A DNA stretch of 9,913 nucleotides from an uncultured Lachnospiraceae bacterium (GCA_902489925.1 CABUBX010000077.1:1-9913), one strand, 5' to 3'; numbered from the stretch's first letter, positions 1 to 6,051 are shown. Notes: generated by a model not told the origin, from the sequence alone. Program-made: numbers and translations.

Positions 1-333
1 CGGTATATCGGTCATCTTTACTGCGGAAAATATGCGCACTTTAACGGCTTTGAGGATGATTTTATTTATATTGCCTACAATATGCACTGGGAAGCCGCAA
101 AGCTTCATTTGCCGGTACTGCCAAAAGGCCTTGAGTGGGTATGTGAAATAGATACGGCAAAGACGGCGCCTGAAGACTGCGGCGTCCGTATGTATGAAAT
201 CGGTGCAAGAACGATTGCCGTATTTGTCAGCCGTGTGCGGATTGAAGATGAAGCCTGTGTCACAGACGAAGAAGTAAATAATGAAGAAAATAATGAAGAA
301 AATAATGAAGAAAATGATAAAATGGGGCAATAG
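1..333 (+). CDS. Glycogen debranching enzyme (GlgX/isoamylase-like, GH13), C-terminal fragment
   Basis: The reading frame is open from base 1 to the TAG at 331-333, giving the last 110 residues of a protein whose start lies outside the window. The segment with YIAYNMHWEAAKLHLPVLPKG, followed by a W-x-x-x-x-DTA stretch and a final R-T-I-A-V-F-V-S-R strand, matches the C-terminal beta-sandwich domain of GlgX-type debranching enzymes (GH13 family). These hydrolyse alpha-1,6 branch points of glycogen or limit dextrin in the cytoplasm. The catalytic domain is not visible, so the exact specificity (debranching enzyme, isoamylase or pullulanase-like) cannot be fixed. The family homology ends near residue 82 of the fragment. 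It is followed by an acidic tail containing a tandem N-N-E-E repeat, which looks like a lineage-specific extension. The next gene starts 3 bases after the stop, which suggests co-transcription. Confidence 0.75.
   Translation, partial: RYIGHLYCGKYAHFNGFEDDFIYIAYNMHWEAAKLHLPVLPKGLEWVCEIDTAKTAPEDCGVRMYEIGARTIAVFVSRVRIEDEACVTDEEVNNEENNEENNEENDKMGQ
277..312 (+). repeat. Three perfect 12-bp tandem repeats encoding N-N-E-E
   Basis: The unit AATAATGAAGAA occurs three times head to tail without a mismatch, followed by a partial AATGAT. It lies in the extreme 3' end of the debranching enzyme gene, in frame, so each unit adds Asn-Asn-Glu-Glu to an acidic C-terminal tail. Because the unit is a multiple of three, copy-number change would lengthen or shorten the tail without breaking the frame. 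Confidence 0.9.
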
Positions 334-336
334 GAT

Positions 337-1002
337 ATGAATAGTTTTACCTTGAAAATAATTGCCGCTGCGTCTATGCTTTTAGACCATATCGGGTATA
401 TGTTTGTTCCGGGATGGTCACCATATCGTGTGATTGGACGGCTGGCATTTCCGATTTTTGCTTTTTTGATTGTTGAGGGCGCGCTGCACACACGTGACTT
501 TAAAAAGTACGTCAGCCGCATCGCCGTTTTTGCGCTTATTTCGGAAATACCGTATGATTTGGCAATATTTGCAAGACCGGTTTATTGGGGACAGTGCAAT
601 ATCCTTGTAACATTTTTAATCGGTCTTCTTTGCATCAAGGTAATGCAGAAGCTGTTAGTGCATTTTAATTTCAGCCCCGTCGGTTATGCAATGGGTACGG
701 CAGTGTTTTTAGGCGGCGCAGCAGCTGCGCGGCTGCTTCATACGGATTACGAAATCTACGGCGTGATGCTGATTTATGTATTTTATGTTTTCAGAGATAG
801 GAAGGTGACAAAAACACTGCTTGCGATACTTGTATTTGCCACGATGCCGTTTTTGTATTTTCCGGCGGCCGCAAGCCTTGTGCTGATTTGCTTTTATAAT
901 GATGAGCGAGGTTATAATCCGACGTGGCTGCGGTGGGGATTTTACCTGTTTTATCCGGTACACTTAATTATTTTATATATTGTCAGAATGATGACGCTGT
1001 AA
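337..1002 (+). CDS. TraX-family polytopic membrane protein
   Basis: A 221-residue, strongly hydrophobic protein. Features of the TraX family (PF05857) are an N-terminal L-K-I-I-A...M-L-L-D-H-I-G motif (residues 6-20), the block R-V-I-G-R-L-A-F-P-I-F-A-F-L-I-V-E-G (31-48), a K-Y-x-x-R then S-E-I-P-Y-D stretch (57-74), and a C-terminal F-Y-P-V-H-L-I-I-L helix (205-213). About six to eight membrane segments can be seen. TraX of the F plasmid N-acetylates pilin. Chromosomal homologues in Firmicutes are common, and their substrate is unknown, so no pilin role should be assumed here. The ATG at 337 comes 3 bases after the previous stop. The ribosome site is weak (GGGG about 10 bases upstream), fitting translational coupling to the debranching enzyme gene. 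No conjugation genes are nearby. Confidence 0.85.
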   Translation: MNSFTLKIIAAASMLLDHIGYMFVPGWSPYRVIGRLAFPIFAFLIVEGALHTRDFKKYVSRIAVFALISEIPYDLAIFARPVYWGQCNILVTFLIGLLCIKVMQKLLVHFNFSPVGYAMGTAVFLGGAAAARLLHTDYEIYGVMLIYVFYVFRDRKVTKTLLAILVFATMPFLYFPAAASLVLICFYNDERGYNPTWLRWGFYLFYPVHLIILYIVRMMTL

Positions 1003-1060
1003 ATCATATTTGAAATTTTATTTGAGATGTAAGTGCAAAGTCACAGAAAGGATATACTTT

Positions 1061-1540
1061 ATGGAAAAAATAGCGAGTTTTACAATCGACCATTTAAAAT
1101 TATTGCCGGGAATCTATGTTTCCCGAAAAGATACGGTAGGCGAACAGGTGATTACAACCTTTGATTTGCGCATGACACGGCCGAATTATGAGCCGGTGAT
1201 GAATACGGCGGAGGTGCATACAATCGAGCATCTTGGGGCAACTTTTTTAAGAAATCATCCTGTATTTAAGGACAAGACAATTTACTTCGGACCGATGGGC
1301 TGCCGTACAGGCTTCTATCTTTTATTGGCAGGTGATTATACTTCGGAGGACATTAAAGACCTTGTGCTTGAGATGTTTGAATTTATCAGAGATTTTGAAG
1401 GTGATGTGCCGGGTGCATGTGCAAAGGACTGCGGCAATTACCTCGATATGAATTTGAATATGGCAAAATATGTGGCAAAAAAATATGTCGCTGAAGTTCT
1501 TTCAAATATTTCAGAGGAAAGACTTGTTTATCCGAAATAA
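1061..1540 (+). CDS. luxS: S-ribosylhomocysteine lyase LuxS
   Basis: A 159-residue protein that cleaves S-ribosylhomocysteine to homocysteine and 4,5-dihydroxy-2,3-pentanedione, the precursor of autoinducer-2, in the activated methyl cycle. The metal site is complete: H-T-I-E-H at residues 53-57 supplies two His ligands and the catalytic Glu56, and Cys124 in the D-C-G-N-Y motif is the third ligand. Cys81 in G-P-M-G-C-R-T-G-F-Y corresponds to the catalytic cysteine near position 84 of other LuxS proteins. I chose the ATG at 1061 because an AGAAAGGA ribosome site sits 8 bases upstream (1045-1052) and family members start with M-E-K-I. An in-frame TTG at 1010 has no such site. There are 58 bases between TraX and luxS without a convincing promoter or SAM-type riboswitch, so luxS may be read through from upstream. 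Confidence 0.97.
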   Translation: MEKIASFTIDHLKLLPGIYVSRKDTVGEQVITTFDLRMTRPNYEPVMNTAEVHTIEHLGATFLRNHPVFKDKTIYFGPMGCRTGFYLLLAGDYTSEDIKDLVLEMFEFIRDFEGDVPGACAKDCGNYLDMNLNMAKYVAKKYVAEVLSNISEERLVYPK

Positions 1541-1562
1541 TATACATAGCGTTGGCTGTTTT

Positions 1563-1595
1563 CGGACATACTTATTTCTAAAATAAATATGTCTG
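1563..1595 (+). promoter_or_regulatory. AT-rich hairpin just upstream of the small ORF's ribosome site
   Basis: Bases 1565-1577 pair with 1581-1593 (12 of 13 positions, one C-A mismatch) around a 3-base loop, and can be extended outward to 1563/1595 with a G-U pair. The right arm abuts the GGAGGG ribosome site at 1595-1600. There is no T-run after it, so it is not a good terminator for luxS. It could be an mRNA element that affects translation of the small gene, an end of the luxS mRNA created by processing, or a dyad binding site. Confidence 0.55.
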
Positions 1596-1606
1596 GAGGG
1601 ACAGCG

Positions 1607-1789
1607 ATGATAGGCAGAGAAGATAAAAATCATATGATGCACTGGTTTCCGAGAATGAATCATCTGATGGAGGATATTTGCGGCGGCGTAGATGAACCGT
1701 CGGGGGATGTCATCAGGGATGACCATTCGGGAAGTTATATCGGCGATTTTCCGCCGAGAGATGATTACAAGCAGGGAATTTATGATTAA
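1607..1789 (+). CDS. Small acidic protein of unknown function, 60 residues
   Basis: I do not recognise this protein. It starts M-I-G-R-E-D-K-N and ends in a run rich in Asp, Gly, Pro and Tyr (residues 33-60). It has His and Met clusters (H-M-M-H-W, M-N-H-L-M) in the first third and a single Cys. No membrane segment or signal peptide is visible. The ATG at 1607 is preferred over the in-frame ATG at 1589 because a strong GGAGGG site (1595-1600) ends 6 bases before it, while the upstream ATG lies inside a hairpin arm and has no site. It sits 66 bases after luxS and is followed at once by a terminator, so it is the last gene of the unit. The ribosome site and terminator position make it likely real; its function is open. 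Confidence 0.6.
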   Translation: MIGREDKNHMMHWFPRMNHLMEDICGGVDEPSGDVIRDDHSGSYIGDFPPRDDYKQGIYD

Positions 1790-1794
1790 CCTTT

Positions 1795-1834
1795 AGGGCG
1801 CAGCTGTGTGGCGGCGCCTTTTAAATTTATTTTG
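1795..1834 (+). terminator. Intrinsic terminator after the luxS/small ORF unit
   Basis: GGCGC at 1797-1801 pairs with GCGCC at 1814-1818, extended outward by one G-U and one A-T pair and inward by G-C pairs (1803-1804 with 1811-1812). A TTTT run followed by more T-rich sequence comes directly after. It begins 5 bases past the stop codon of the small ORF. Confidence 0.85.
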
Positions 1835-1842
1835 GCACCATA

Positions 1843-1871
1843 TTGAAGAAATGAAAAGCTTGTGATAAACT
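1843..1871 (+). promoter_or_regulatory. Sigma-A promoter of trpS
   Basis: A -35 element TTGAAG (1843-1848), a 17-base spacer and a -10 element TAAACT (1866-1871) with an extended TG motif at 1863-1864. The predicted transcript start is near 1878, leaving a leader of only about 40 bases. That is too short for a T-box, although many Firmicute aminoacyl-tRNA synthetase genes carry one. Confidence 0.65.
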
Positions 1872-1918
1872 AGTACATAGTTATTCATTATTATTCGGAT
1901 AGATTTAGGAGGAACATC

Positions 1919-2923
1919 ATGTTAGACGGGAAAAAAACACTTTTCAGCGGTATGCAGGCAACAGGGAATCTGACTTTAGGCAATTATTTGGGAGCGCTGA
2001 AAAACTGGGTGAATTTAAGTGATGAGTATCAGTGCTTCTTTTCGGTTGTTGATTTACATTCGATTACAGTCAGACAAAATCCGACAGAGCTTAAACAAAG
2101 AGCCAGAAACCTTTTGGCGCTTTATATTGCAGCAGGACTTGACCCTGAGAAAAACTGTATTTATTATCAGTCTCATGTCAGCGGACATGCGGAGTTATCA
2201 TGGATTTTAAGCTGCTTCACTTATATGGGAGAGTTAAACCGCATGACTCAGTTTAAAGATAAGTCGGCAAAACATGCAGACAATATCAATGCGGGATTAT
2301 TTACATATCCGGTGCTGATGGCGGCCGATATTCTTCTTTATCAGGCAGATGTTGTTCCGGTCGGTGATGACCAGAGGCAGCACCTTGAGCTGACAAGAGA
2401 TATTGCGATGCGTTTTAATAATATTTATGGTGATGTATTTACAGTGCCGGAGGCTTATTACGGCAAGAGCGGCGCAAGAATTATGAGTCTTCAGGATGCG
2501 TCGAGAAAGATGTCAAAATCGGATGAGAATCCGAATGCAAGTATTTATCTTTTGGATGACCCGGATACAATCATGCGCAAGTTTAAGCGTGCCGTGACGG
2601 ATTCGGATACACAGATTATTTATACGCCGGAAAAACCGGAGATTAGAAATCTTTTAGATATTTACACAGCGACAACAGGGATGAGTGTTGATGCGGCAGT
2701 GGCTTCTTTTGAGGGCAAGGGCTATGCAGAGCTTAAAAAGGAAGTCGGGGAGGCTGTTGTGGCCTGCCTGAAGCCTTTACAGGACAGACATGCCGAGCTG
2801 ATGAAGAACAAGGATTATCTTGATAAGTGTATTAAAGAAAATGGTGAAAAAGCGAATTATTATGCGACAAAGACACTGAGAAAGGTTCAGAAGAAGGTGG
2901 GCTTTCCGGTACGTGTAAGATAA
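1919..2923 (+). CDS. trpS: Tryptophan--tRNA ligase
   Basis: A 334-residue class Ic aminoacyl-tRNA synthetase of the usual bacterial TrpRS length, charging tRNA-Trp in the cytoplasm. The HIGH-equivalent motif is T-G-N-L-T-L-G-N-Y (residues 15-23), and the KMSKS loop is complete at 197-201. Other landmarks are G-D-D-Q-R-Q-H-L-E-L-T-R-D (149-161) in the active site and M-A-A-D-I-L-L-Y-Q-A-D (134-144). The start is supported by AGGAGG at 1907-1912, 6 bases before the ATG. It has its own promoter and is followed 22 bases later by the lactonase-family gene, with which it probably forms an operon. No internal disruption is seen. Confidence 0.97.
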   Translation: MLDGKKTLFSGMQATGNLTLGNYLGALKNWVNLSDEYQCFFSVVDLHSITVRQNPTELKQRARNLLALYIAAGLDPEKNCIYYQSHVSGHAELSWILSCFTYMGELNRMTQFKDKSAKHADNINAGLFTYPVLMAADILLYQADVVPVGDDQRQHLELTRDIAMRFNNIYGDVFTVPEAYYGKSGARIMSLQDASRKMSKSDENPNASIYLLDDPDTIMRKFKRAVTDSDTQIIYTPEKPEIRNLLDIYTATTGMSVDAAVASFEGKGYAELKKEVGEAVVACLKPLQDRHAELMKNKDYLDKCIKENGEKANYYATKTLRKVQKKVGFPVRVR

Positions 2924-2945
2924 GCTTTAAGGAGGAGATTTTGTT

Positions 2946-3986
2946 ATGGCAAACAAATATGTGGCATATATCGGCTCTTATACAAGAGGTAAAAGTAAAG
3001 GATTAACGATTTTTGATGTCGATGAAAATTTTAATTTTAAGGAAAGAGTTGTTTTTGAAGTCAACAACCCTTCTTATGTTGTACTTTCACATAATCAGAA
3101 GTTTTTGTATACTTCCTGTGATGAGGGTGTTGCAGCATTTCGTGCGCTGGATAACGGCGGTCTTGAGCTTTTAAACAAGGCATCGGTCAACGGCCTGCGC
3201 CCATGCTATCTTTCTGTCGATAAGAAGAACAGATATCTTGTGACAGCGGGATATCATGATGGAAAGATGACAATTCTTAAAATTAACAGAGACGGCAGTA
3301 TCGGTGAGGTGACAGACGAGGTATTTATGAAGGGGCTTGGCAGCGATGCCGGACGTCACTATCTTTGCCATGTCAACTGTGCATTATTTTCACCGGATGA
3401 AAAGTATGTATTCAGTGTTGACATCGGTATGGACCAGGTGAAGATTTATGAATTTAATCATAAGACAGGAAAGATTAAACTTCAGGGTATTTTGCGCTGT
3501 GAACTTGGCAGCGGGCCTAAGCACATGTTATTTTCAAACGACGGCAAGTATGCTTACCTGACATTTGAAAACAGCAATGTTGTGAATCAGTATGCATATG
3601 ATGCGGAAAACGGCAAGTTTACAGAGCTTCAGTCAATTTCAACGCTGCCTGAGAAGTGGGATGGCTACAGCAATGCGGTGACATTAAAGCTGACATCGGA
3701 CGACAGATATTTGTTTGTATCAAACTCCGGCAATAACAGTGTGGCAATTTATGAAATCGATGAAGAAACAAAGAAAATGACACGTATATGTGTGCTTCCG
3801 ATTAGCGGTGAATATCCGAAGGATATTTTATTATCGCCGGATGGAAAAAGCTTCCTTTGTGTTAATCAGGAATCAGATACACTGACAAGATTTGATGTGG
3901 ATTATGAGAAGGGCTATTTTACGATGAACTATAAGCCGATTAAGATGTATAGTCCGACATCGGTAAAACTTAAAAAAGTGTTATAA
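2946..3986 (+). CDS. Lactonase-family seven-bladed beta-propeller protein (6-phosphogluconolactonase-like)
   Basis: A 346-residue protein without a signal peptide, built from repeated propeller blades. It begins Y-V-A-Y-I-G-S-Y-T-R-G-K-S-K-G-L (5-20), as PF10282 proteins do. Several blades carry the S-P-D-x-K-Y-V or N-D-G-K-Y-A-Y signature (149-155 and equivalents further on). It also has the G-S-G-P-K-H-M motif and a G-N-N-S-V-A-I-Y blade. The E. coli homologue Pgl hydrolyses 6-phosphogluconolactone in the pentose phosphate pathway. The H-P-H-S region typical of that enzyme reads C-H-V-N-C here (142-146), so the substrate is uncertain. A strong AAGGAGGAG site (2929-2937) precedes the ATG. 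Being only 22 bases downstream of trpS, it is probably co-transcribed, though no functional link is obvious. Confidence 0.88.
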   Translation: MANKYVAYIGSYTRGKSKGLTIFDVDENFNFKERVVFEVNNPSYVVLSHNQKFLYTSCDEGVAAFRALDNGGLELLNKASVNGLRPCYLSVDKKNRYLVTAGYHDGKMTILKINRDGSIGEVTDEVFMKGLGSDAGRHYLCHVNCALFSPDEKYVFSVDIGMDQVKIYEFNHKTGKIKLQGILRCELGSGPKHMLFSNDGKYAYLTFENSNVVNQYAYDAENGKFTELQSISTLPEKWDGYSNAVTLKLTSDDRYLFVSNSGNNSVAIYEIDEETKKMTRICVLPISGEYPKDILLSPDGKSFLCVNQESDTLTRFDVDYEKGYFTMNYKPIKMYSPTSVKLKKVL

Positions 3987-3990
3987 ATAA

Positions 3991-4057
3991 AAGGCGGATG
4001 ATAAATTTTACTGCCGGGAATGAGATACCGGCAAAGTTTATCATCCGCTTTATTATT
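3991..4057. terminator. Bidirectional branched terminator between the lactonase gene and aroC
   Basis: Bases 3994-4005 pair perfectly with 4037-4048 (12 bp), and a second hairpin sits inside the loop (4013-4017 with 4028-4032). On the plus strand the stem is followed by CTTTATTATTTT; on the minus strand it is followed by CCTTTTATTTAT. It therefore can end both convergent transcripts. Confidence 0.85.
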
Positions 4058-4058
4058 T

Positions 4059-5156
4059 TCAGTAAAGCTTTTTTAAGTTAAAAAGTCTTGAGCCGCAGTT
4101 TTGCAGCAGGAAATCCGCCAGTGTCAGCGCGGCCATAGCTTCGACGACGACAACTGCGCGCGGTACGATAATCGGGTCATGGCGTCCCTTAATTTCTATG
4201 GAAGTATTGTCTCCGTTTTTATTGACTGTCTGCTGTGGGCGGGCGATGGAAGGCGTTGGCTTGATGGCAACACGCATTGTAATTGGCGAACCGTCGCTGA
4301 TACCGCCGAGAATACCGCCGGAATGGTTGGTTGCTTTTGTGATGTTTTTGTTGGCATCGCCGATAAAACAGTCATTATTTTCTGAACCGAAGGCGGAGGC
4401 TGCCAAAAAGCCGTCACCGATTTCAAAACCCTTGACAGCGCCGATGGAAAACATCGCCTGCGCAAGCTTTGCGTCCAGCTTGTCAAAAACAGGTTCGCCA
4501 AGGCCGGCAGGGACACCGCTGATGATGCAGCGAATCAGGCCGCCGACGGAATCTTTTTCGGACATCTTTTCTAAAAGAAGTGCGCCTGCTTTAGAGGCGG
4601 CTGCCTTGTCCGGCATGTAAACGGCATTTTTTGTGATTTCGCTGACATCGAAGTTTTCATAATTAATATGGATATGATGAATTGCTTCCGTAAATGTGAG
4701 AAACTGAATACCAAATTCGGAAAGCAGCTTAGCGGCAACAGCACCTGCGGCAACACGTCCGATTGTTTCGCGGCCTGAGCTTCGGCCGCCGCCTCTGTAA
4801 TCACGGAAACCATATTTTTTGTCAAACGTATAATCCGCATGTCCGGGACGGTAAATGTCCATGATGGCGGAGTAATCCTTTGAGCGCTGCGTTTCGTTGT
4901 AAACGACAAGGGAAATCGGTGTTCCTGTTGTTTTGCCTTCAAAAATACCGGAGAGAATGGAAACTGCATCGGATTCCTTGCGCGGTGTTGTATAGACTGA
5001 CTGACCGGGACGTCTGCGGTCTAAAAATGTCTGAATATCTGACTCGGAAAGGGAAAGTCCTGCCGGGCAGCCGTCAATCACAACGCCGACACCGGCGCCA
5101 TGGGATTCCCCCCATGTTGTTATGGAAAAAGCAGTGCCGAAAGTTGAACCTGCCAT
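4059..5156 (-). CDS. aroC: Chorismate synthase
   Basis: A 365-residue enzyme that converts 5-enolpyruvylshikimate-3-phosphate to chorismate, the last step of the shikimate pathway, with reduced FMN as cofactor. All three family signatures are present: G-E-S-H-G-A-G-V-G-V-V-I-D-G (residues 16-29), R-G-G-G-R-S-S-G-R-E-T (121-131) followed by the R-V-A-A-G-A stretch, and R-H-D-P-I-I-V-P-R-A near the C-terminus. R-R-R-P-G-Q-S (47-53) and R-P-G-H-A-D-Y-T (103-110) are also intact. The start is set by GAGGTGA on the minus strand (5167-5161) four bases before the ATG. The gene is alone on its strand, with its own promoter upstream and a shared terminator downstream, and no other shikimate gene is in view. 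Confidence 0.97.
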   Translation of the reverse strand: MAGSTFGTAFSITTWGESHGAGVGVVIDGCPAGLSLSESDIQTFLDRRRPGQSVYTTPRKESDAVSILSGIFEGKTTGTPISLVVYNETQRSKDYSAIMDIYRPGHADYTFDKKYGFRDYRGGGRSSGRETIGRVAAGAVAAKLLSEFGIQFLTFTEAIHHIHINYENFDVSEITKNAVYMPDKAAASKAGALLLEKMSEKDSVGGLIRCIISGVPAGLGEPVFDKLDAKLAQAMFSIGAVKGFEIGDGFLAASAFGSENNDCFIGDANKNITKATNHSGGILGGISDGSPITMRVAIKPTPSIARPQQTVNKNGDNTSIEIKGRHDPIIVPRAVVVVEAMAALTLADFLLQNCGSRLFNLKKLY

Positions 5157-5187
5157 AAAATCACCTCGTTATTGTTATTTTTCGCCG

Positions 5188-5213
5188 GACATCGCATAAA
5201 ATAGGGGATGTCT
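5188..5213 (-). promoter_or_regulatory. Hairpin at the 5' end of the aroC leader
   Basis: GACATC (5188-5193) and GATGTC (5207-5212) are inverted copies that form a short stem in the aroC leader, just after the predicted transcript start near 5219. The plus strand has a T-run after the stem, but no plus-strand gene ends here, so a plus-strand terminator role is unlikely. It may stabilise the aroC mRNA. Confidence 0.4.
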
Positions 5214-5225
5214 TTTTGTATCATT

Positions 5226-5254
5226 ATTATAGACAATACCCGGAAGATGCGCAA
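5226..5254 (-). promoter_or_regulatory. Sigma-A promoter of aroC
   Basis: Read on the minus strand: -35 TTGCGC (5254-5249), 17-base spacer, and a perfect -10 TATAAT (5231-5226). The spacing is ideal, and it is the best promoter-like match upstream of aroC, giving a leader of about 60 bases. Confidence 0.75.
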
Positions 5255-5525
5255 GAAAAAAGTGCGGCTATGCGATGAAAACCGTCATGCCACCGGAGTT
5301 TGAGCAATAGCGAAAAAAGTGGTAGGACAACTGGGAAAATTAATAAAAAACATGAAAAATAACAAAAAATAAGGACAACATAACCTAAGAATTAAAAAAA
5401 ATGAATTTTATTGAGATAATATAGAAAAGACAGCGTATTCAAAATATATAAATAATGTGTGAACAAAATGTGAAATGTGTGCAGAATATCCCGAAAAAAC
5501 ATAGGGCTATGAAAAAATATGATTT
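5255..5525. other. AT-rich intergenic stretch without recognisable genes
   Basis: Between the aroC promoter and the promoter of the HPr-like gene there are about 270 bases without a credible open frame or ribosome site on either strand. It is A-rich on the plus strand from about 5310 onward. Small repeats are visible: AGGACAAC at 5324-5331 and 5372-5379, and AATGTGTG at 5454-5461 and 5474-5481 (20 bases apart) with a related AATGTGA between them. The left 80 bases are less AT-rich and may hold a structured element, but I could not match it to a known riboswitch. Confidence 0.6.
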
Positions 5526-5554
5526 TTGACAATTAAAACGACTTGTGGTAGTCT
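5526..5554 (+). promoter_or_regulatory. Sigma-A promoter of the HPr-like gene
   Basis: A perfect -35 TTGACA (5526-5531), a 17-base spacer ending in an extended TGG (5546-5548), and -10 TAGTCT (5549-5554). The predicted start of transcription is near 5561. Confidence 0.75.
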
Positions 5555-5560
5555 ATCGTA

Positions 5561-5584
5561 AATCAAACAGAGGGCTGTTTGATT
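5561..5584 (+). promoter_or_regulatory. Perfect 10-bp hairpin at the 5' end of the HPr-like leader
   Basis: AATCAAACAG (5561-5570) is the exact inverse complement of CTGTTTGATT (5575-5584), with a 4-base AGGG loop. It starts at the predicted transcription start. It lacks a T-run and is followed by about 40 bases of leader with its own ribosome site, so it is not a terminator. It may be a 5' stability hairpin or a dyad operator. Confidence 0.6.
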
Positions 5585-5626
5585 ATCTAGTTACTCTGGC
5601 TTTTTAGCAATTAAGGAGGTAAGCGT

Positions 5627-5854
5627 ATGAGTAAACATGAAATAAGATTAGGAGATATTGAAGGCGCAAAGGAGTTTGTTGCGGCTGCATCGAACTGCGA
5701 TTTTGACATTGATGTATATTTTAATAAAATTGTGTTAGATGCAAAGTCAATTCTCGGTATTTTGAGTCTTGACCACAGAAATACGTTGACGGTTACTTAT
5801 GACGGCAGCAATGACTGTTTTTCAAAAGTTCTTGCAAAGTATGCTGTTGGCTGA
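5627..5854 (+). CDS. HPr-like protein lacking the active-site histidine
   Basis: A 75-residue protein of HPr fold. The C-terminal half is clearly HPr: D-A-K-S-I-L-G-I-L-S-L (residues 38-48) corresponds to the region around Ser46 of Bacillus HPr, with Ser41 in the place of Ser46. The N-terminal active-site loop, normally G-x-H-A-R-P-A, is missing: aligning back from Ser41 puts Asp10 and Glu12 where His15 and Arg17 should be. The only histidines are at 4 and 50. It therefore cannot take the phosphate from enzyme I and is not a PTS phosphocarrier. If the serine site is used, it could act like Crh, a regulatory HPr relative without His15; that is inference. AAGGAGG precedes the ATG (5613-5619). 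It is a single-gene transcript with its own promoter and terminator. Confidence 0.8.
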   Translation: MSKHEIRLGDIEGAKEFVAAASNCDFDIDVYFNKIVLDAKSILGILSLDHRNTLTVTYDGSNDCFSKVLAKYAVG

Positions 5855-5870
5855 TGACGGCAGACCGATT

Positions 5871-5902
5871 AAACCGGCGGAGATTATTTCGCCGGTTTTT
5901 TT
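5871..5902 (+). terminator. Intrinsic terminator of the HPr-like gene
   Basis: ACCGGCG (5873-5879) pairs with CGCCGGT (5890-5896), extended by A-T pairs, followed by a run of seven T ending at 5902. It lies 16 bases after the stop codon. Confidence 0.95.
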
Positions 5903-5971
5903 GTGTCGTCAGCTTTTAAACAGTAAAAGTTGCCGGCTATTATGAAAGTTTTATAAAATCAAAGATTCATA

Positions 5972-6000
5972 TTGATAAAAGAAGACAAAACAGGTATACT
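5972..6000 (+). promoter_or_regulatory. Sigma-A promoter of tgt-yajC
   Basis: A -35 TTGATA (5972-5977), a 17-base spacer and -10 TATACT (5995-6000), both within one mismatch of consensus. Transcription should start near 6007, followed by a tiny hairpin (GCGCA 6011-6015 with TGCGC 6019-6023) in a leader of about 45 bases. No preQ1 riboswitch is recognisable. Confidence 0.85.
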
Positions 6001-6051
6001 TGTAATGTTAGCGCATTTTGCGCGGAATACAAAAGAAGTGATGAGGTTAAT

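Noticed and set aside
1010..1060. In-frame upstream TTG extension of luxS
   Set aside because: It has no ribosome binding site, and the added residues are absent from known LuxS proteins; the ATG at 1061 has a good site and the family's usual N-terminus.
4101..5158. Several long open frames opposite or out of frame with aroC (for example 4198-4620 plus and 4571-4969 minus)
   Set aside because: They lie inside a fully conserved aroC frame, have no family resemblance and lack ribosome sites.
5188..5220. Plus-strand terminator (hairpin followed by TTTTT)
   Set aside because: No plus-strand gene ends here; the stem lies in the leader of the minus-strand aroC.
5260..5330. Possible riboswitch (c-di-GMP-like or other) in the less AT-rich part of the aroC-HPr gap
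   Set aside because: Some short pairings and a GCC/GGC pattern exist, but I could not find a conserved core or a stem set matching any class; a covariance-model scan would decide.
6001..6051. preQ1 riboswitch in front of tgt
   Set aside because: The leader is about 45 bases with only a small 5-bp hairpin, and it lacks the pseudoknot-forming A-rich tail and loop sequence of the class I aptamer.
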